DNA of 64,000 nt from Solirubrobacter deserti (GTDB taxonomy: Bacteria; Actinomycetota; Thermoleophilia; Solirubrobacterales; Solirubrobacteraceae), in the NCBI RefSeq assembly GCF_003344625.1, contig NZ_QPKJ02000003.1, positions 620,001-684,000 of the forward strand. The letters are read 5' to 3'. The position numbers and the translations under genes were made by a program. Of this stretch, positions 8,547 through 18,601 are shown piece after piece. The notes below the pieces were generated by a model. The model was given only the letters and a program-made list of their open reading frames with translations. It did no database searches and had not been told where the DNA came from. Each line of letters starts with the position of its first letter. The stretch's first letter is position 1.

Positions 8547-9604
8547 CGCGCGATCCTCACTCCGGCGAACAGCTGCCGGCGTTCGGGGAGGTCCCAGTTG
8601 CGGAACTGATTTGACGCGACCCGCGGATGCGTCGCGCACGAACCGCCGCGCAGCACCCGATAGTGGTCGCCGAAGAACACTTCGGAGTACTCGCGGTACG
8701 GATGGGCCTTGAAGCCGGGGTAGCCGGTGAAGTGGCTCGACGTCCACTCCCACACGGCCCCGACGCCCTCCAGCCGCGGCGCCGCCTTCTCCCACTCGAC
8801 CTCGGTGGGCAGGCGCGCGTCGTGGGCACGGGCGAACGCCTCGGCCTCGAAGTAGGTGACGTGCATGACGGGGGCGTTGCGCGGCCCGCCGGGGTGCGAG
8901 TCGATCCCCTGCTCGGTGCGCCAGGCCCAGCCCGCGTCCGACCAGAACGCGCGCTCGGTGTAGCCGCCGTTGTCGGCCCACGCCTGCCAGGTGGCGTTGG
9001 TGACCGGCGTACGCCCGATCGTGTAGCGGCCGGTGGAGGCCGTGTGGCGCGGGCGCTCGTTGTCGTACGCGAAGCCCTCGCTGCCGGAGCCCAGCTCGAA
9101 CGGGCCCTCCTCGATCTCGACCGTCTCGAGCCCGCTCCCGTCCACGGCCGGCGGGCCGGTGAACGACGGAGGCGCGATGCCCGCGAGGACCATCGCCTGC
9201 AGCATCGTCTCCGTGTGCTGGAGCTCGTGCCGGATCACGAGCTCGTGCAGCTCACCGCCGTCGCGCACCGGCGCCTCGAGCGCCCGCGCGCGGACCTCGG
9301 CCATGTACTCGCGCAGCGGCTCCCCGCGCAGGAACTCGAGATCGCCGCGCACCGCCCGGGGCGTCTCGAACGCGTCGTAGAGCGCCGCCAGGTCCTCCCG
9401 CAGCAGCTCGCGCCCGCCGACGCGGTGGTTGAGCCACAGGTCCTCATACGCCGCCATGTGCCCGAGATCCCAGCTCAACGGGCTCATGATCGGGCTGGTC
9501 GTCTCGTTCAGCCGGTCCTCGTCGAGGTGCGCCACGAGCGCGAACGTCCGCTCCCGCACCTGCGTCATCACCGTGTGCAGATCGTGCGCCACGAGTTCGA
9601 ACAT
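8543..9604 (-). CDS. egtB: Hercynine oxygenase EgtB (ergothioneine synthesis)
   Basis: 353 residues. An N-terminal DinB-like domain carries the three-histidine iron site (H49 in WDLGHM; H126 and H130 in RHELQH). A C-terminal FGE-sulfatase domain includes GPFELGSG, LPTEVEWEKA, VWEWTSS and RVLRGGS. It joins hercynine to a thiol (gamma-glutamylcysteine or cysteine) with O2. Position 9604 is the longest ATG start; MTQVRERT, 12 residues in, is an alternative. A 27-bp palindrome covers the start codon. Confidence 0.93.
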   Translation of the reverse strand: MFELVAHDLHTVMTQVRERTFALVAHLDEDRLNETTSPIMSPLSWDLGHMAAYEDLWLNHRVGGRELLREDLAALYDAFETPRAVRGDLEFLRGEPLREYMAEVRARALEAPVRDGGELHELVIRHELQHTETMLQAMVLAGIAPPSFTGPPAVDGSGLETVEIEEGPFELGSGSEGFAYDNERPRHTASTGRYTIGRTPVTNATWQAWADNGGYTERAFWSDAGWAWRTEQGIDSHPGGPRNAPVMHVTYFEAEAFARAHDARLPTEVEWEKAAPRLEGVGAVWEWTSSHFTGYPGFKAHPYREYSEVFFGDHYRVLRGGSCATHPRVASNQFRNWDLPERRQLFAGVRIAR

Positions 9605-9623
9605 ACACGGATCGTATGTTCGA
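9597..9623. promoter_or_regulatory. 27-bp inverted repeat over the egtB start
   Basis: Ten-base arms TCGAACATAC and GTATGTTCGA are separated by 7 bp. The ATG of egtB lies within the left arm. The repeat is exact and much longer than chance would easily give, so it is a likely operator for the egtBD pair. The binding protein is unknown. Confidence 0.6.
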
Positions 9624-9641
9624 TTTAGGTCAGCGGGTGAC

Positions 9642-10616
9642 CTAGATCAGGCGTCCGAACCAGCGCAGCGAGAGCCCGCCGGCGGCGATGAGCAGGAAGA
9701 TCGCGCCTCCGGCGAAGAACGCGGTGACCTCTTCCTTCTCGGAGCGCGACGACAGCCGCGTGCCCAAGTTGGCGTAGATCTCCTTGACCTTGTCCGCCTG
9801 GGCGGCCTCGTACTGGCGGCCGCCGGAGACGCGCGCGATCTCCTTGAGCGTCTCGGTGTCCGGCGGGACCTGGACGCGCTGCAGCAGGCCGAACGAGTCG
9901 CGCAGCTCGACCTCGCCGGCGGGCGTGCCGAGCGCGATGGCGTAGATCGGGATGCGCGCGCGGCCGGCCTCGACGGCGACCTCGATCGGGTCGCGCGCGC
10001 CGGACGTGTTCTTGCCGTCCGAGAGCAGGACGATGACCGACGGCAGGCGGCGGACGCCGGTGCCGGCGGCGTCGGGCACGGGCGTGCGGGCGGCGGCGAG
10101 GCCGCGCTCGAGCCCGTCGCCCATCGCGGTGCCGCCCTCGGCCACGAGCTGGTCCAGCGCGCCCTTCATCTGCGCGCGGTCGGTGGTCGGCGCGACGCGC
10201 TGCTCGGCATAGTCGGAGAACGTCACGAGGCCGAGCCGGAACGTCGACGGCACGCGCTCGGTGAGCGTCTTGGCCGCGTCCACGGCGGCGGTCAGGCGGT
10301 CCGGGTTCACGTCCGTGGCGTTCATCGAGCCGCTGATGTCCGTGACCATGATGATGTTCGCCGCGCGCTGCGGCGCGGCGACGGTGCGCTGCGGGCGCGC
10401 GAGGGCGACGACCAGCACCGCCAGCGCGAGCAGGAGCAGCAGCGGCGGGAGGTGGCGGCGCCAGCCGGGCCGGCCGGCGACGAGGTTCGGCAGCAGCGCC
10501 GGGTTGGCCCAGGCGGCGGACTCGCGTGTGCGGCGCCGCTGCAGGGACCCGTAGGCCAGCAGCGCCAGCGGGATCAGGATGAACCCGGCGAGCAGGATCG
10601 GTTCGGCGAAGCTCAC
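9642..10616 (-). CDS. VWA-domain membrane protein (BatA-like)
   Basis: 324 residues: an N-terminal membrane segment (ILLAGFILIPLALLAYG), a second at 57-73, a von Willebrand A domain with intact MIDAS DISGS (93-97), and a C-terminal membrane helix (AFFAGGAIFLLIAAGGLSL). The layout is that of BatA/BatB, usually found with MoxR ATPases and DUF58 proteins. It is the last gene of the htrA-moxR-VWA-DUF58-VWA run and resembles the other VWA gene here (11723-12688) along its length, so the two look like duplicates. Confidence 0.85.
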   Translation of the reverse strand: MSFAEPILLAGFILIPLALLAYGSLQRRRTRESAAWANPALLPNLVAGRPGWRRHLPPLLLLLALAVLVVALARPQRTVAAPQRAANIIMVTDISGSMNATDVNPDRLTAAVDAAKTLTERVPSTFRLGLVTFSDYAEQRVAPTTDRAQMKGALDQLVAEGGTAMGDGLERGLAAARTPVPDAAGTGVRRLPSVIVLLSDGKNTSGARDPIEVAVEAGRARIPIYAIALGTPAGEVELRDSFGLLQRVQVPPDTETLKEIARVSGGRQYEAAQADKVKEIYANLGTRLSSRSEKEEVTAFFAGGAIFLLIAAGGLSLRWFGRLI

Positions 10617-10671
10617 GGCCGCGTCTCCCGGTGGGCGGGCGCAGCGAGGCGCGGCGCGCGGACGGCGGCGC

Positions 10672-11640
10672 TCATCGTCCCGCCGCCCGGTTGACCGCGG
10701 CCGTCCGGCCCGGGTTTCCCGCCTTCAGGGCGGCCTCGCTGCGGCGCAGATGCCCGGCGAGCACGCGCAGCCAGTCGCCGGCGGTGGACAGCACGAGGTG
10801 GTCGGCGCCGGCGCGGCGGATCGCTGTGCGGACCTCGTCGCGCTCGGCCGCGGCGGCCGCCGCGAAGCGCTGGCGGATCTTGCGCCGGCGCGTATCCACG
10901 TGCACCTGGCGGCCCGTCTCCGGGTCCACCAGCCACAGGTCGCCGGCCGGAACGAGCTCCTGCTCGCGCGGGTCGACGATCTCCACGCACAGCACGCCGT
11001 GGCGCGCGCGCAGCTCCTGCAGCGGCGCGGCCCAGTCGCGGTCGCCGCGGAAGTCGCTCACGATCACGACCAACCCGCGCTGCCGGCCGATCGCGGCCGC
11101 GCCCTTGAGCGCCTGGCCGAGCGTCGCGCCGTCGGGCGCTCCGCCGTCGCGGCGCAGCTCCGCCAGCAGGCCGAGCAGCCCGTAACGACCCTGGCGCGGT
11201 CGGATGATGCGCGTGTCCCCGGCGCCGACGCCCATCACGCCGAGCCGGTTCCCGCGCCGGGTGGCGACGTGGCCGATCGCGAGCGCGACGCCCTCCGCGA
11301 CGTCCGCCTTGCGGCGATCCGCGGTGCCGAACTGCATCGACGCGGACACGTCGAGCACCAGCCAGGAGGTCAGCGCGCGCTCGCCCACGTGCACGCGGAC
11401 GTACGGCTCCTGCAGCCGCGCGGTCGCGTTCCAGTCCAGGTGGCGGACGTCGTCGCCCGGGTGGTAGGGGCGGATCATCGCCAGCTCGGTGCCCTGGCCG
11501 GTCTGCGGCGTCAGGTGCTCGCCGGGGATCAGGCTCTCGATCCGCTTCATCACCGCGAGGTCAAGTGAACGCAGGACCGCGGGCGGGACCGGCCCGGGCC
11601 CGGGCTTGTGCGGCGGGCGCTCGTCGGTCACCAGTCGCAC
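10672..11640 (-). CDS. DUF58 domain protein
   Basis: 322 residues. The family core is clear: IRPYHPGDDVRHLDWNATAR, the short VWA-like strand LVLDVSASMQFG, and VVIVSDFRGD. DUF58 proteins are regular partners of MoxR ATPases and VWA proteins and are thought to help assemble or mature protein complexes. It lies between the two VWA genes. It lacks the usual N-terminal membrane pair of longer DUF58 proteins, so it is probably cytosolic. An inverted repeat sits just upstream (11657-11686). Confidence 0.87.
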   Translation of the reverse strand: MRLVTDERPPHKPGPGPVPPAVLRSLDLAVMKRIESLIPGEHLTPQTGQGTELAMIRPYHPGDDVRHLDWNATARLQEPYVRVHVGERALTSWLVLDVSASMQFGTADRRKADVAEGVALAIGHVATRRGNRLGVMGVGAGDTRIIRPRQGRYGLLGLLAELRRDGGAPDGATLGQALKGAAAIGRQRGLVVIVSDFRGDRDWAAPLQELRARHGVLCVEIVDPREQELVPAGDLWLVDPETGRQVHVDTRRRKIRQRFAAAAAAERDEVRTAIRRAGADHLVLSTAGDWLRVLAGHLRRSEAALKAGNPGRTAAVNRAAGR

Positions 11641-11656
11641 GGGATCACCTCACCCC

Positions 11657-11686
11657 GGGAGAATCGCCCTCTAGGCGATTGCTCCC
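11657..11686. repeat. Inverted repeat between the VWA and DUF58 genes
   Basis: GGGAG + AATCGCC pairs with GGCGATT + CTCCC around a CTCTA loop, with one bulged G. No T-run follows on either strand, so it is more likely an RNA-stability or attenuation element within the operon than a full terminator. Confidence 0.4.
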
Positions 11687-11722
11687 AGCGACGCGAGCGC
11701 GCAGCGCGAGTCGTCGCCGACC

Positions 11723-12684
11723 TCATGGCAGTCGCGCTCCCCGCGCGAGGCCGAAGCCGGCGCCGAGCAGCAGCAGGACCAGCGCGCCGCCCGCGAACGC
11801 GGACGTCACCTGCTGCTTCTCCTTGGTCCTGGTGAGCCGCGTGCCGATGTTGCGGTACACGGCGGCGAGCCGGTTCGCGTCGGCGGTGGCGAAGAACTGG
11901 CCGCCCGTGTCGCGCGCGATGTCCTGCAGCGTCAACCGGTCCGGCGGGACGCGGTCGGTGGTCGTCGCGCCCGTGTTCGGGTCGGTGTGCGTGAGCGTGC
12001 CGTCCTGGGTGCCGAGCGCGACGGTGTAGACCGGGATCTTGAACTTCTTGGAGTCCTGCACGACGTCGATCGGGTCGTCCCCGCGGGTGCTCGCGCCGTC
12101 GCCGAGCAGGACGATCGCGCCCGGCAGGCGCCGCGACCCGCCGAGGCCGTCCGGCACGGGCACGCGGGCGGAGTTGAACGCGAGCTTGAGCGCGTCGCCC
12201 ATCGCGGTCGCGCCCGCGACCTGGAGCGACTCGATCGTCGCCTTCACGCGCAGGTGGTCGGTGGTCGGCTCGCTCAGCTGCTGCGCGGTGGAGCCGAAGC
12301 CGATCACGCCGATCCGGAACTCGTCCGGCACCGCGTCCACGAACGTGGTCCCGGCCAGCTGGGCGGCGGACAGGCGGTTCGGCGCGACGTCGGTGGCGAG
12401 CATCGAGCCGCTGGTGTCGAAGACGAGCAGGACGTTGGCCTCGCGCCGCTCGGCGTCGACCGTGCGCTCCGGCCGGGCGAGCGCGACCAGCAGCGCGGCG
12501 AACGCCAGCAGCGCGAACACCGCCGGGACGTGGCGCGTGTAGGAGCGGCCCGCGACCGCGGCCAGGACCGAGACGTTGGTGAACGTGACGGCGTACTTGC
12601 GCCGCCGCCGCTGCATCAGTGCGTAGATCACCGCGACCAGCGGGACCAGCGCCAGCAGGAGCAGCAGGAGCGGCGCCTGGAACG

Positions 12685-12688
<4 letters not shown>
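11723..12688 (-). CDS. VWA-domain membrane protein (BatA-like)
   Basis: 321 residues: a first membrane helix (LLLLLLALVPLVAVIYALM), a second near 55-72, a VWA domain with MIDAS DTSGS (91-95) and TTAMGDAL-type region ATAMGDALKLAF, and a C-terminal helix (GGALVLLLLGAGFGLA). The start overlaps the moxR stop by 4 bp, so the two are coupled. It is close in sequence and layout to the other VWA protein of the run. The two may form a membrane complex served by the MoxR ATPase. Confidence 0.86.
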
Positions 12689-13716
<1,028 letters not shown>

Positions 13717-13726
13717 TGGGAATCTC

Positions 13727-14809
13727 CTAGCGGCAGTTCGCCGTCGCCTGGGTCTCGGGTCGCGTGCCGAGCTGGATGGTCAGGGTACGTTCCTGGCCGC
13801 CGCGCTTGACCACCACTTTGGCCTGTTCACCGGGCTTGCGGGCGGTGACCGCCGAGGAGACGTCCTCGGAGGACTTGATGTCCTTGTTGTCGATCTTGGT
13901 GATCTTGTCGCCCGGCAGCAGGCCGCCCTGGGCGGCGGGTCCGTTCGGGACGACGGAGTCGACGATCGCGCCGTCACGCGCGGGCGGGGTGCCGTTGCGG
14001 ACGCCGAGGTAGGCGCGCTCGACCTTGCCGCCGTTCTGGATCAGCGGCACGACGAACTTGACGGTCGAGACCGGGACGGCGAAGCCGACGCCGCTGTTGG
14101 AGCCGGACCCGGACCGGATCTGGCTGTTGACGCCGATCACGCGGCCGTTGCCGTCGAGCAGCGGGCCGCCGGAGTTGCCGGGGTTGATGGCCGCGTCGGT
14201 CTGGACGGCGTCGGCGATCGGGTAGCAGTTCGGCGAGTCGATCGTGCGGCCGAGGCTCGAGATGATGCCCGTCGTCACGGTGCCCTCGAGGCCGAACGGG
14301 GAGCCGATCGCGATCGCCTGGTCGCCTGGCTCGAGCGTGGTCGAGTCGCCGAGCTCGAGCGGCTTGAGCCCGCCCTTGACGGCGCCCGGGTCGACCTTGA
14401 GCACCGCGAGGTCGCTGGAGGGATCCTGGCCCATCAGCCGCGCGGGGATCGGATTGGGATCGCCGCCGATGACGACCTGGAACTGCGTGGAGCCCTCGAC
14501 GACGTGGTCGTTCGTGACGATGTGGCCCTCGTCGCTGTAGACGAAGCCCGAGCCCGTGCCCGTCTGGCCGGCCTGCACGAACACCACGCCGGGCGAGACC
14601 CGCTTGTAGAGCTCGGAGATGTCGGCGGGCGCGCTGCCGCCGCCCTCGTCGTCGTTGTCGGAGTCGTTGTTCGCAGTGGGAGGCGACGGCGCGGCCGCCG
14701 AGGAGGAGGACGTGGACGCGTCGTCGTCGATGACGCCGCCGACGGCCAGGAGCGCGACCACGGCACCGACCGCGATCGCGCCCGCCAGAAAGGACACGAA
14801 GGAGCGCAT
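13727..14809 (-). CDS. HtrA/DegP-type serine protease with PDZ domain
   Basis: 360 residues. An N-terminal membrane anchor (FLAGAIAVGAVVALLAVGG) and an acidic Ser/Asp-rich linker lead to a trypsin-like domain with the full triad (H102 in TNDHVV, D133 in SSDLAVLK, S213 in NPGNSGGPL) and one PDZ domain (about 265-350). It is probably an extracytoplasmic protease for misfolded proteins. It is divergent from an MprAB-like two-component system 82 bp away. In Mycobacterium tuberculosis the HtrA-like PepD sits next to mprAB and is controlled by it, so a similar link is likely here. Confidence 0.92.
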   Translation of the reverse strand: MRSFVSFLAGAIAVGAVVALLAVGGVIDDDASTSSSSAAAPSPPTANNDSDNDDEGGGSAPADISELYKRVSPGVVFVQAGQTGTGSGFVYSDEGHIVTNDHVVEGSTQFQVVIGGDPNPIPARLMGQDPSSDLAVLKVDPGAVKGGLKPLELGDSTTLEPGDQAIAIGSPFGLEGTVTTGIISSLGRTIDSPNCYPIADAVQTDAAINPGNSGGPLLDGNGRVIGVNSQIRSGSGSNSGVGFAVPVSTVKFVVPLIQNGGKVERAYLGVRNGTPPARDGAIVDSVVPNGPAAQGGLLPGDKITKIDNKDIKSSEDVSSAVTARKPGEQAKVVVKRGGQERTLTIQLGTRPETQATANCR

Positions 14810-14891
14810 AGCCCACGCATGAGAGCGCGACTTCCTAAAGATCGCCTTCTCTTCTGTGATTCTTACGTTGAGAACTGACCTTGGTGGCCCG

Positions 14892-15572
14892 ATGACCCGC
14901 GTTCTGATCGTCGACGATGAACCCGCCGTGCGGAGCGCGCTGGACCGTGCGCTGCGGTTGGACGGGTACGAGGTGACGCTCGCCGAGGACGGGCGCCAGG
15001 CGCTGGACCGGCTCGCGGACACGCGCCAGGATGCGGTGATCCTCGACGTCGCGATGCCGGGCGTGGACGGGCTGGAGGTCTGCCGGCGGCTGCGCGACGC
15101 GGGGGACCGGACGCCCGTGCTGATGCTCACGGCCCGGGACGCGGTGGACGACCGCGTAGCCGGGCTGGACGCGGGCGCCGACGACTACCTGGTCAAGCCC
15201 TTCGCTCTGAAGGAGCTCAAGGCGCGGCTGCGCGCGCTGCTGCGGCGGGCGGACCCCGGCGCCGAGGACGACGGCTCGGTCCTGCGCTTCGCGGATCTGG
15301 TCCTGGACCGGGGCGCGTGGGAGGCGCGGCGGGGCGCGCGGGTCCTGGAGCTGTCGCGGACCGAGTTCCAGTTGCTGGCGCTGTTCATGGAACACCCGAA
15401 GCAGGTGCTCACGCGCTCGCAGATCTTCGAGCGGGTGTGGGGCTACGACTTCGGCTCCTCCTCGAACTCGCTCGGCGTGTACATGGGCTATCTGCGCCGC
15501 AAGACCGAGGAGGGCGGGGAACCGCGCCTGCTGCACACGGTCCGCGGCGTGGGCTACGTGCTGCGGGACTGA
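14892..15572 (+). CDS. OmpR/MprA-family response regulator
   Basis: 226 residues from the ATG at 14892. The receiver domain has acidic pair D8/D9, phospho-acceptor D52 (ILDVAMPG), T80 and K102 (YLVKPF). A winged-helix trans_reg_C domain follows: [20 protein letters not shown] and [12 protein letters not shown]. It is followed by its kinase gene, with only a base between stop and start. The divergent htrA promoter region lies immediately upstream and is its most likely target. Confidence 0.93.
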   Translation: MTRVLIVDDEPAVRSALDRALRLDGYEVTLAEDGRQALDRLADTRQDAVILDVAMPGVDGLEVCRRLRDAGDRTPVLMLTARDAVDDRVAGLDAGADDYLVKPFALKELKARLRALLRRADPGAEDDGSVLRFADLVLDRGAWEARRGARVLELSRTEFQLLALFMEHPKQVLTRSQIFERVWGYDFGSSSNSLGVYMGYLRRKTEEGGEPRLLHTVRGVGYVLRD

Positions 15573-15576
15573 AGTG

Positions 15577-16947
15577 ATGTCCGGGCTGCCGTTGCGCCGT
15601 CGGATGACGGTGGCCGTGGCGATCGCGGTGGCGGTGGCGGTCGCGCTGGCCGCGCTGGTGGCGTATCTGGCCGTGCGCGGCTCGATCCGCGGCGAGGTCG
15701 ACCGGGCGCTCGAGGAGCAGCGGCTGATCCCGTTCCCGCAAGGGTTCGGCGAGGGTCGTGGCGGGCCCTTCGGCCCCGGCGGCCCCGGCGGTCGCTTCCG
15801 GCCGTTGGCGGCGCGCTTCGGCGGGCCGACGCCGTTCATCCAGCTGATCGACGCCGACGAGCTGGTGCGCCCGATCGGCACCGAGCTGGTCGAGATCCCG
15901 GTGCAGGACCGCGCGCGCGACGTGGCCGCGGGCGTCGCCGAGCCGTTCTTCGCCGACGCGGACGTCGCCGGCACGCACACGCGCGTGCTCACGGTCCCGG
16001 CCGGCGACGGGCTGGCCGTCCAGTTCGGGCGCTCGCTGGAGCCCGCCGACTCGGTGCTCGCGCGGCTGCGCCTGATCCTGGTCTTCGTGGTCCTGGGCGG
16101 GATCGCGCTCGCGGTGGCGCTGGGCCGGCTGGTCTCGCGCAACGTCGTCGCCCCGATCGTGCACGTAACCGACGCCGCCCGCCACATCGCGGCCACCGAG
16201 GACCTGGGGCGCCGGATCGACGTCGAGACCCAGGACGAGGTCGGCGAGCTGGCCCAGCACTTCAACGCGATGCTCGCCACGCTCGAGGGCAGCGTCGCCG
16301 CCCAGCGCCAGCTCGTCGCCGACGCCTCGCACGAGCTGCGCACCCCCATCACCTCCCTGCGCACGAACATCGAGGTGCTGGCCGAGTCGGACTCCCTCCC
16401 GGCGGACGAGCGCGCCCGCCTGCTGGCCGACGTCGAGGAGCAGACCACCGAGCTCGGCATGCTCGTCGCCGACCTGATCGAGCTCGCCCGCGGCGACGAA
16501 CCCACGCGTGAGCGCGAGGACGTGCGCCTGGACGAGCTCGTCCGCGACGCCGTCGTCCGCGCCCGCCGCCACGCCCCGGGCATCGAGTTCGACGCCACCG
16601 TCGAACCCGCCGTGCTCGACGGCACCCGCGAGCGCCTCGCTCGCGCCGTCAACAATCTGCTCGACAACGCCGCCAAGCACTCTCCACCGGGTGGCCTCGT
16701 CGAGGTCCACGCCGGCCCGGACGGCGTCCGCGTGCGCGACCACGGCACCGGCATCGACCCCGCCGACCTCCCGCACCTCTTCGACCGCTTCTACCGCGGC
16801 GCCTCCTCCCGCGGGCGCCCCGGCTCCGGCCTCGGCCTGGCGATCGTCCGCCAGGTCGCCGAGCAGCACGGCGGCAGTGTCCACGCCGCCAACGCCCCGG
16901 GTGGCGGCGCCGAGTTCACCCTCACCCTCCCGGCCGACCCAACCTAA
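15577..16947 (+). CDS. Sensor histidine kinase (MprB-like)
   Basis: About 456 residues. TM1 ([20 protein letters not shown]), an extracytoplasmic loop with a Gly/Pro-rich stretch, TM2 ([17 protein letters not shown]), a HAMP domain, HisKA with [14 protein letters not shown], and HATPase_c with [13 protein letters not shown] (N box), DHGTGI and [18 protein letters not shown] (G boxes). A GTG at 15574 is an alternative start. Its stop TAA (16945-16947) lies inside a REP-like palindrome, so the extreme C-terminus may have been set by repeat insertion. Signal unknown; envelope stress is suggested by htrA next door. Confidence 0.93.
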   Translation: MSGLPLRRRMTVAVAIAVAVAVALAALVAYLAVRGSIRGEVDRALEEQRLIPFPQGFGEGRGGPFGPGGPGGRFRPLAARFGGPTPFIQLIDADELVRPIGTELVEIPVQDRARDVAAGVAEPFFADADVAGTHTRVLTVPAGDGLAVQFGRSLEPADSVLARLRLILVFVVLGGIALAVALGRLVSRNVVAPIVHVTDAARHIAATEDLGRRIDVETQDEVGELAQHFNAMLATLEGSVAAQRQLVADASHELRTPITSLRTNIEVLAESDSLPADERARLLADVEEQTTELGMLVADLIELARGDEPTREREDVRLDELVRDAVVRARRHAPGIEFDATVEPAVLDGTRERLARAVNNLLDNAAKHSPPGGLVEVHAGPDGVRVRDHGTGIDPADLPHLFDRFYRGASSRGRPGSGLGLAIVRQVAEQHGGSVHAANAPGGGAEFTLTLPADPT

Positions 16948-16979
16948 AGCAACATCAACGGGTCTGACCCCTTTAGGTT
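16941..16979. repeat. REP-like palindrome, interrupted copy
   Basis: The arms AACCTAAAG and CTTTAGGTT flank a 10-nt insert (CAACATCAAC) plus the core GGGTCTGACCC. It is the same repeat as the perfect copy at the other end of the RAYT gene. It supplies the stop codon of the histidine kinase and lies 42 bp before the RAYT start. Confidence 0.8.
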
Positions 16980-17021
16980 GAGGGCGGGGCGAGAACGAGC
17001 CGCCGACCGCCTACAGCGGGC

Positions 17022-17597
17022 ATGCCTCGTTCGTTGCGTCCCGAGTTGGCCGGAGGGATTCACCACGTGTACGCGCGCGGTGCGGCGAAACAACAGATCT
17101 TCCTAGACGACCTCGATCGTCGCCGCTACCTGTCGCTCCTCGCTCGCGTCACGAACCGGATGGCGTGGCGTTGCTTGGCGTATTGCTTGATGGGCAACCA
17201 CATGCATCTGATGATCGAGACTCCGCAACCGAACCTCGGTCGCGGTATGCAGCGCCTGCAGGGCACGTATGCGCAGGCGTTCAACCTCCGCCATGAGGCG
17301 GCCGGTCACGTCTTCGGCGCGCGTTACGGCTCGACAAGCGTGTTCACGGACCCACAACTGTGGATCACCGCCGCCTACATCGCTCGGAACCCGGTCGAGG
17401 CCGGGTTCTGCGCCGCACCCGACGCGTGGCCCTGGAGCAGCTTCAACGCCATCGTCACGGCGGACTACCCGGCCTGGCTCGACGCTCCACGCCTGCTCTC
17501 GTACTCGCCCAGGCCGGCGGCGATCCGGTTCAGGTCTACCGCGAGTTCGTCGCTGCACAACCTAAAGGGGTCTGACCCCTTTAGGTTGTTGGGATGA
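17022..17597 (+). pseudogene. REP-associated tyrosine transposase (RAYT), probably frameshifted
   Basis: A Y1 transposase of the REP-associated type (IS200-like fold): PRSLRPELAGGIHHVYARG, HUH metal motif in MGNHMHLMIE, catalytic Tyr in GTYAQAFN, and AAYIARNPVEAGF. RAYTs cut single-stranded REP hairpins and are thought to spread them. REP palindromes lie on both sides. Near 17500 the family's expected C-terminal end (LAQAGGDPVQVYREFVAAQ) continues in the +1 frame and stops at TGA 17573-17575 in the REP centre; the annotated frame runs on to 17597. A frameshift is therefore likely. All catalytic residues precede it, so activity may persist. It could be called a CDS. Confidence 0.8.
17557..17589. 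repeat. REP-like palindrome, perfect copy
   Basis: A 33-bp perfect palindrome: 16-base arms ACAACCTAAAGGGGTC and GACCCCTTTAGGTTGT around a single T. It overlaps the end of the RAYT gene and stops 4 bp before the glycerate kinase start codon. As RNA it would form a very stable hairpin covering the place where a ribosome site should be. Confidence 0.88.
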
Positions 17598-18601
17598 GCG
17601 TCGTTCCTGAGCGTCCTGTTCTCGTTGCGCCCGACAAGTTCAAGGGCACGTTCAATGCCGCGCAGGTCGCGGCGGCGATCGGGCGCGGGCTCGAGAAGGC
17701 CGGGCTGATGCCGCCCGACCTGTGTCCCGTGGCCGACGGGGGCGACGGCACGCTGGACGCGCTGCTGCCGCAGCTGGGCGGGGAGCTGATCGCCCGCACG
17801 GTCACCGGGCCGCTCGGGGCGCCGGTGAAGACCGGGTTCGGGCTCATCGAGGACGGCGGGACGGCGATCGTCGAGATGGCGATGGCGTCCGGGCTCGCGC
17901 TCGTCGGCGACAACAAAGACGCGTGGGCCGCGACGACCTACGGCACCGGGGAGCTGATCGCGGCGGCGGCGCAGGCCGGGGCGGCGGTGATCCTGGTGGC
18001 GGTGGGCGGAAGCGCGACGACCGACGGCGGCGCGGGCGCGATCGAGGCGATCGAGGCCGCCGGCGGGATCGGCAGGGCCAAGATCGTGATCCTCACGGAC
18101 GTGCGGACGGTGTGGGAGGACGCGCCGAAGGTCTTCGGGCCCCAGAAGGGCGCTGACCCCGACATGGTCGCCCGGTTGGAGGCGCGGCTGCACGAGCTCG
18201 CTCAGACGCTCCCGAAGGACCCGCGCGGCGTGCCGATGACCGGCGCCGCGGGCGGCCTCAGCGGCGGCCTGTGGGCGAAGTACGGCGCGGCGATCGAACC
18301 GGGCGCCTCCTTCGTGCTCGACGCGCTCGGCTTCGACGGCCGCATGCGCGCCGCGCGGGCGGTCGTGACCGGCGAGGGCAAGCTCGACCAGCAGACGCTG
18401 CAGGGCAAGCTCGTGGGCGAGATCGGCACGCGGACGCGCCAGGCGGGCGTGCCGCTGCACGCGATCGTCGGCCGCGACGAGCTCGACGGCTTCGGCAAGC
18501 GGATGATCGACCTGCAGATGGTTCAGGAGGCGACGAACCTCGAGGAGCTGGAAGCGGCCGGCGAGCGCCTCGGCGAGGCGCTCGCCAGTGGCGAGGCGTG
18601 A
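17594..18601 (+). CDS. Glycerate kinase (GK-II type)
   Basis: 335 residues. It phosphorylates glycerate with ATP, feeding glyoxylate or serine breakdown into glycolysis. Family blocks are present: APDKFKGTFNA at the start, PVADGGDGTLDAL, GGSATTDGGAGA, TGAAGGLSGGL and the C-terminal VTGEGKLDQQT. It is slightly shorter than the usual 370-380. The ATG overlaps the RAYT frame's TGA (ATGA). No Shine-Dalgarno is visible, because the REP palindrome occupies the upstream sequence; expression may depend on read-through or on melting of that hairpin. Confidence 0.9.
   Translation: MSVVPERPVLVAPDKFKGTFNAAQVAAAIGRGLEKAGLMPPDLCPVADGGDGTLDALLPQLGGELIARTVTGPLGAPVKTGFGLIEDGGTAIVEMAMASGLALVGDNKDAWAATTYGTGELIAAAAQAGAAVILVAVGGSATTDGGAGAIEAIEAAGGIGRAKIVILTDVRTVWEDAPKVFGPQKGADPDMVARLEARLHELAQTLPKDPRGVPMTGAAGGLSGGLWAKYGAAIEPGASFVLDALGFDGRMRAARAVVTGEGKLDQQTLQGKLVGEIGTRTRQAGVPLHAIVGRDELDGFGKRMIDLQMVQEATNLEELEAAGERLGEALASGEA

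Noticed and set aside
9597..9623. LexA (SOS) box upstream of egtB, because CGAAC and GTTCG are present
   Set aside because: The two half-sites are 15 bp apart; the actinobacterial LexA box has a 4-bp spacer.
10613..10990. Extra small gene between DUF58 and the second VWA gene
   Set aside because: Arg/Pro-rich shadow of the DUF58 gene; the real gap is only 55 bp and holds no ORF with a ribosome site.
14832..14840. Half REP element (TTCCTAAAG) in the htrA/response-regulator gap
   Set aside because: Nine bases without the central GAC/GTC core or a second arm; expected by chance.
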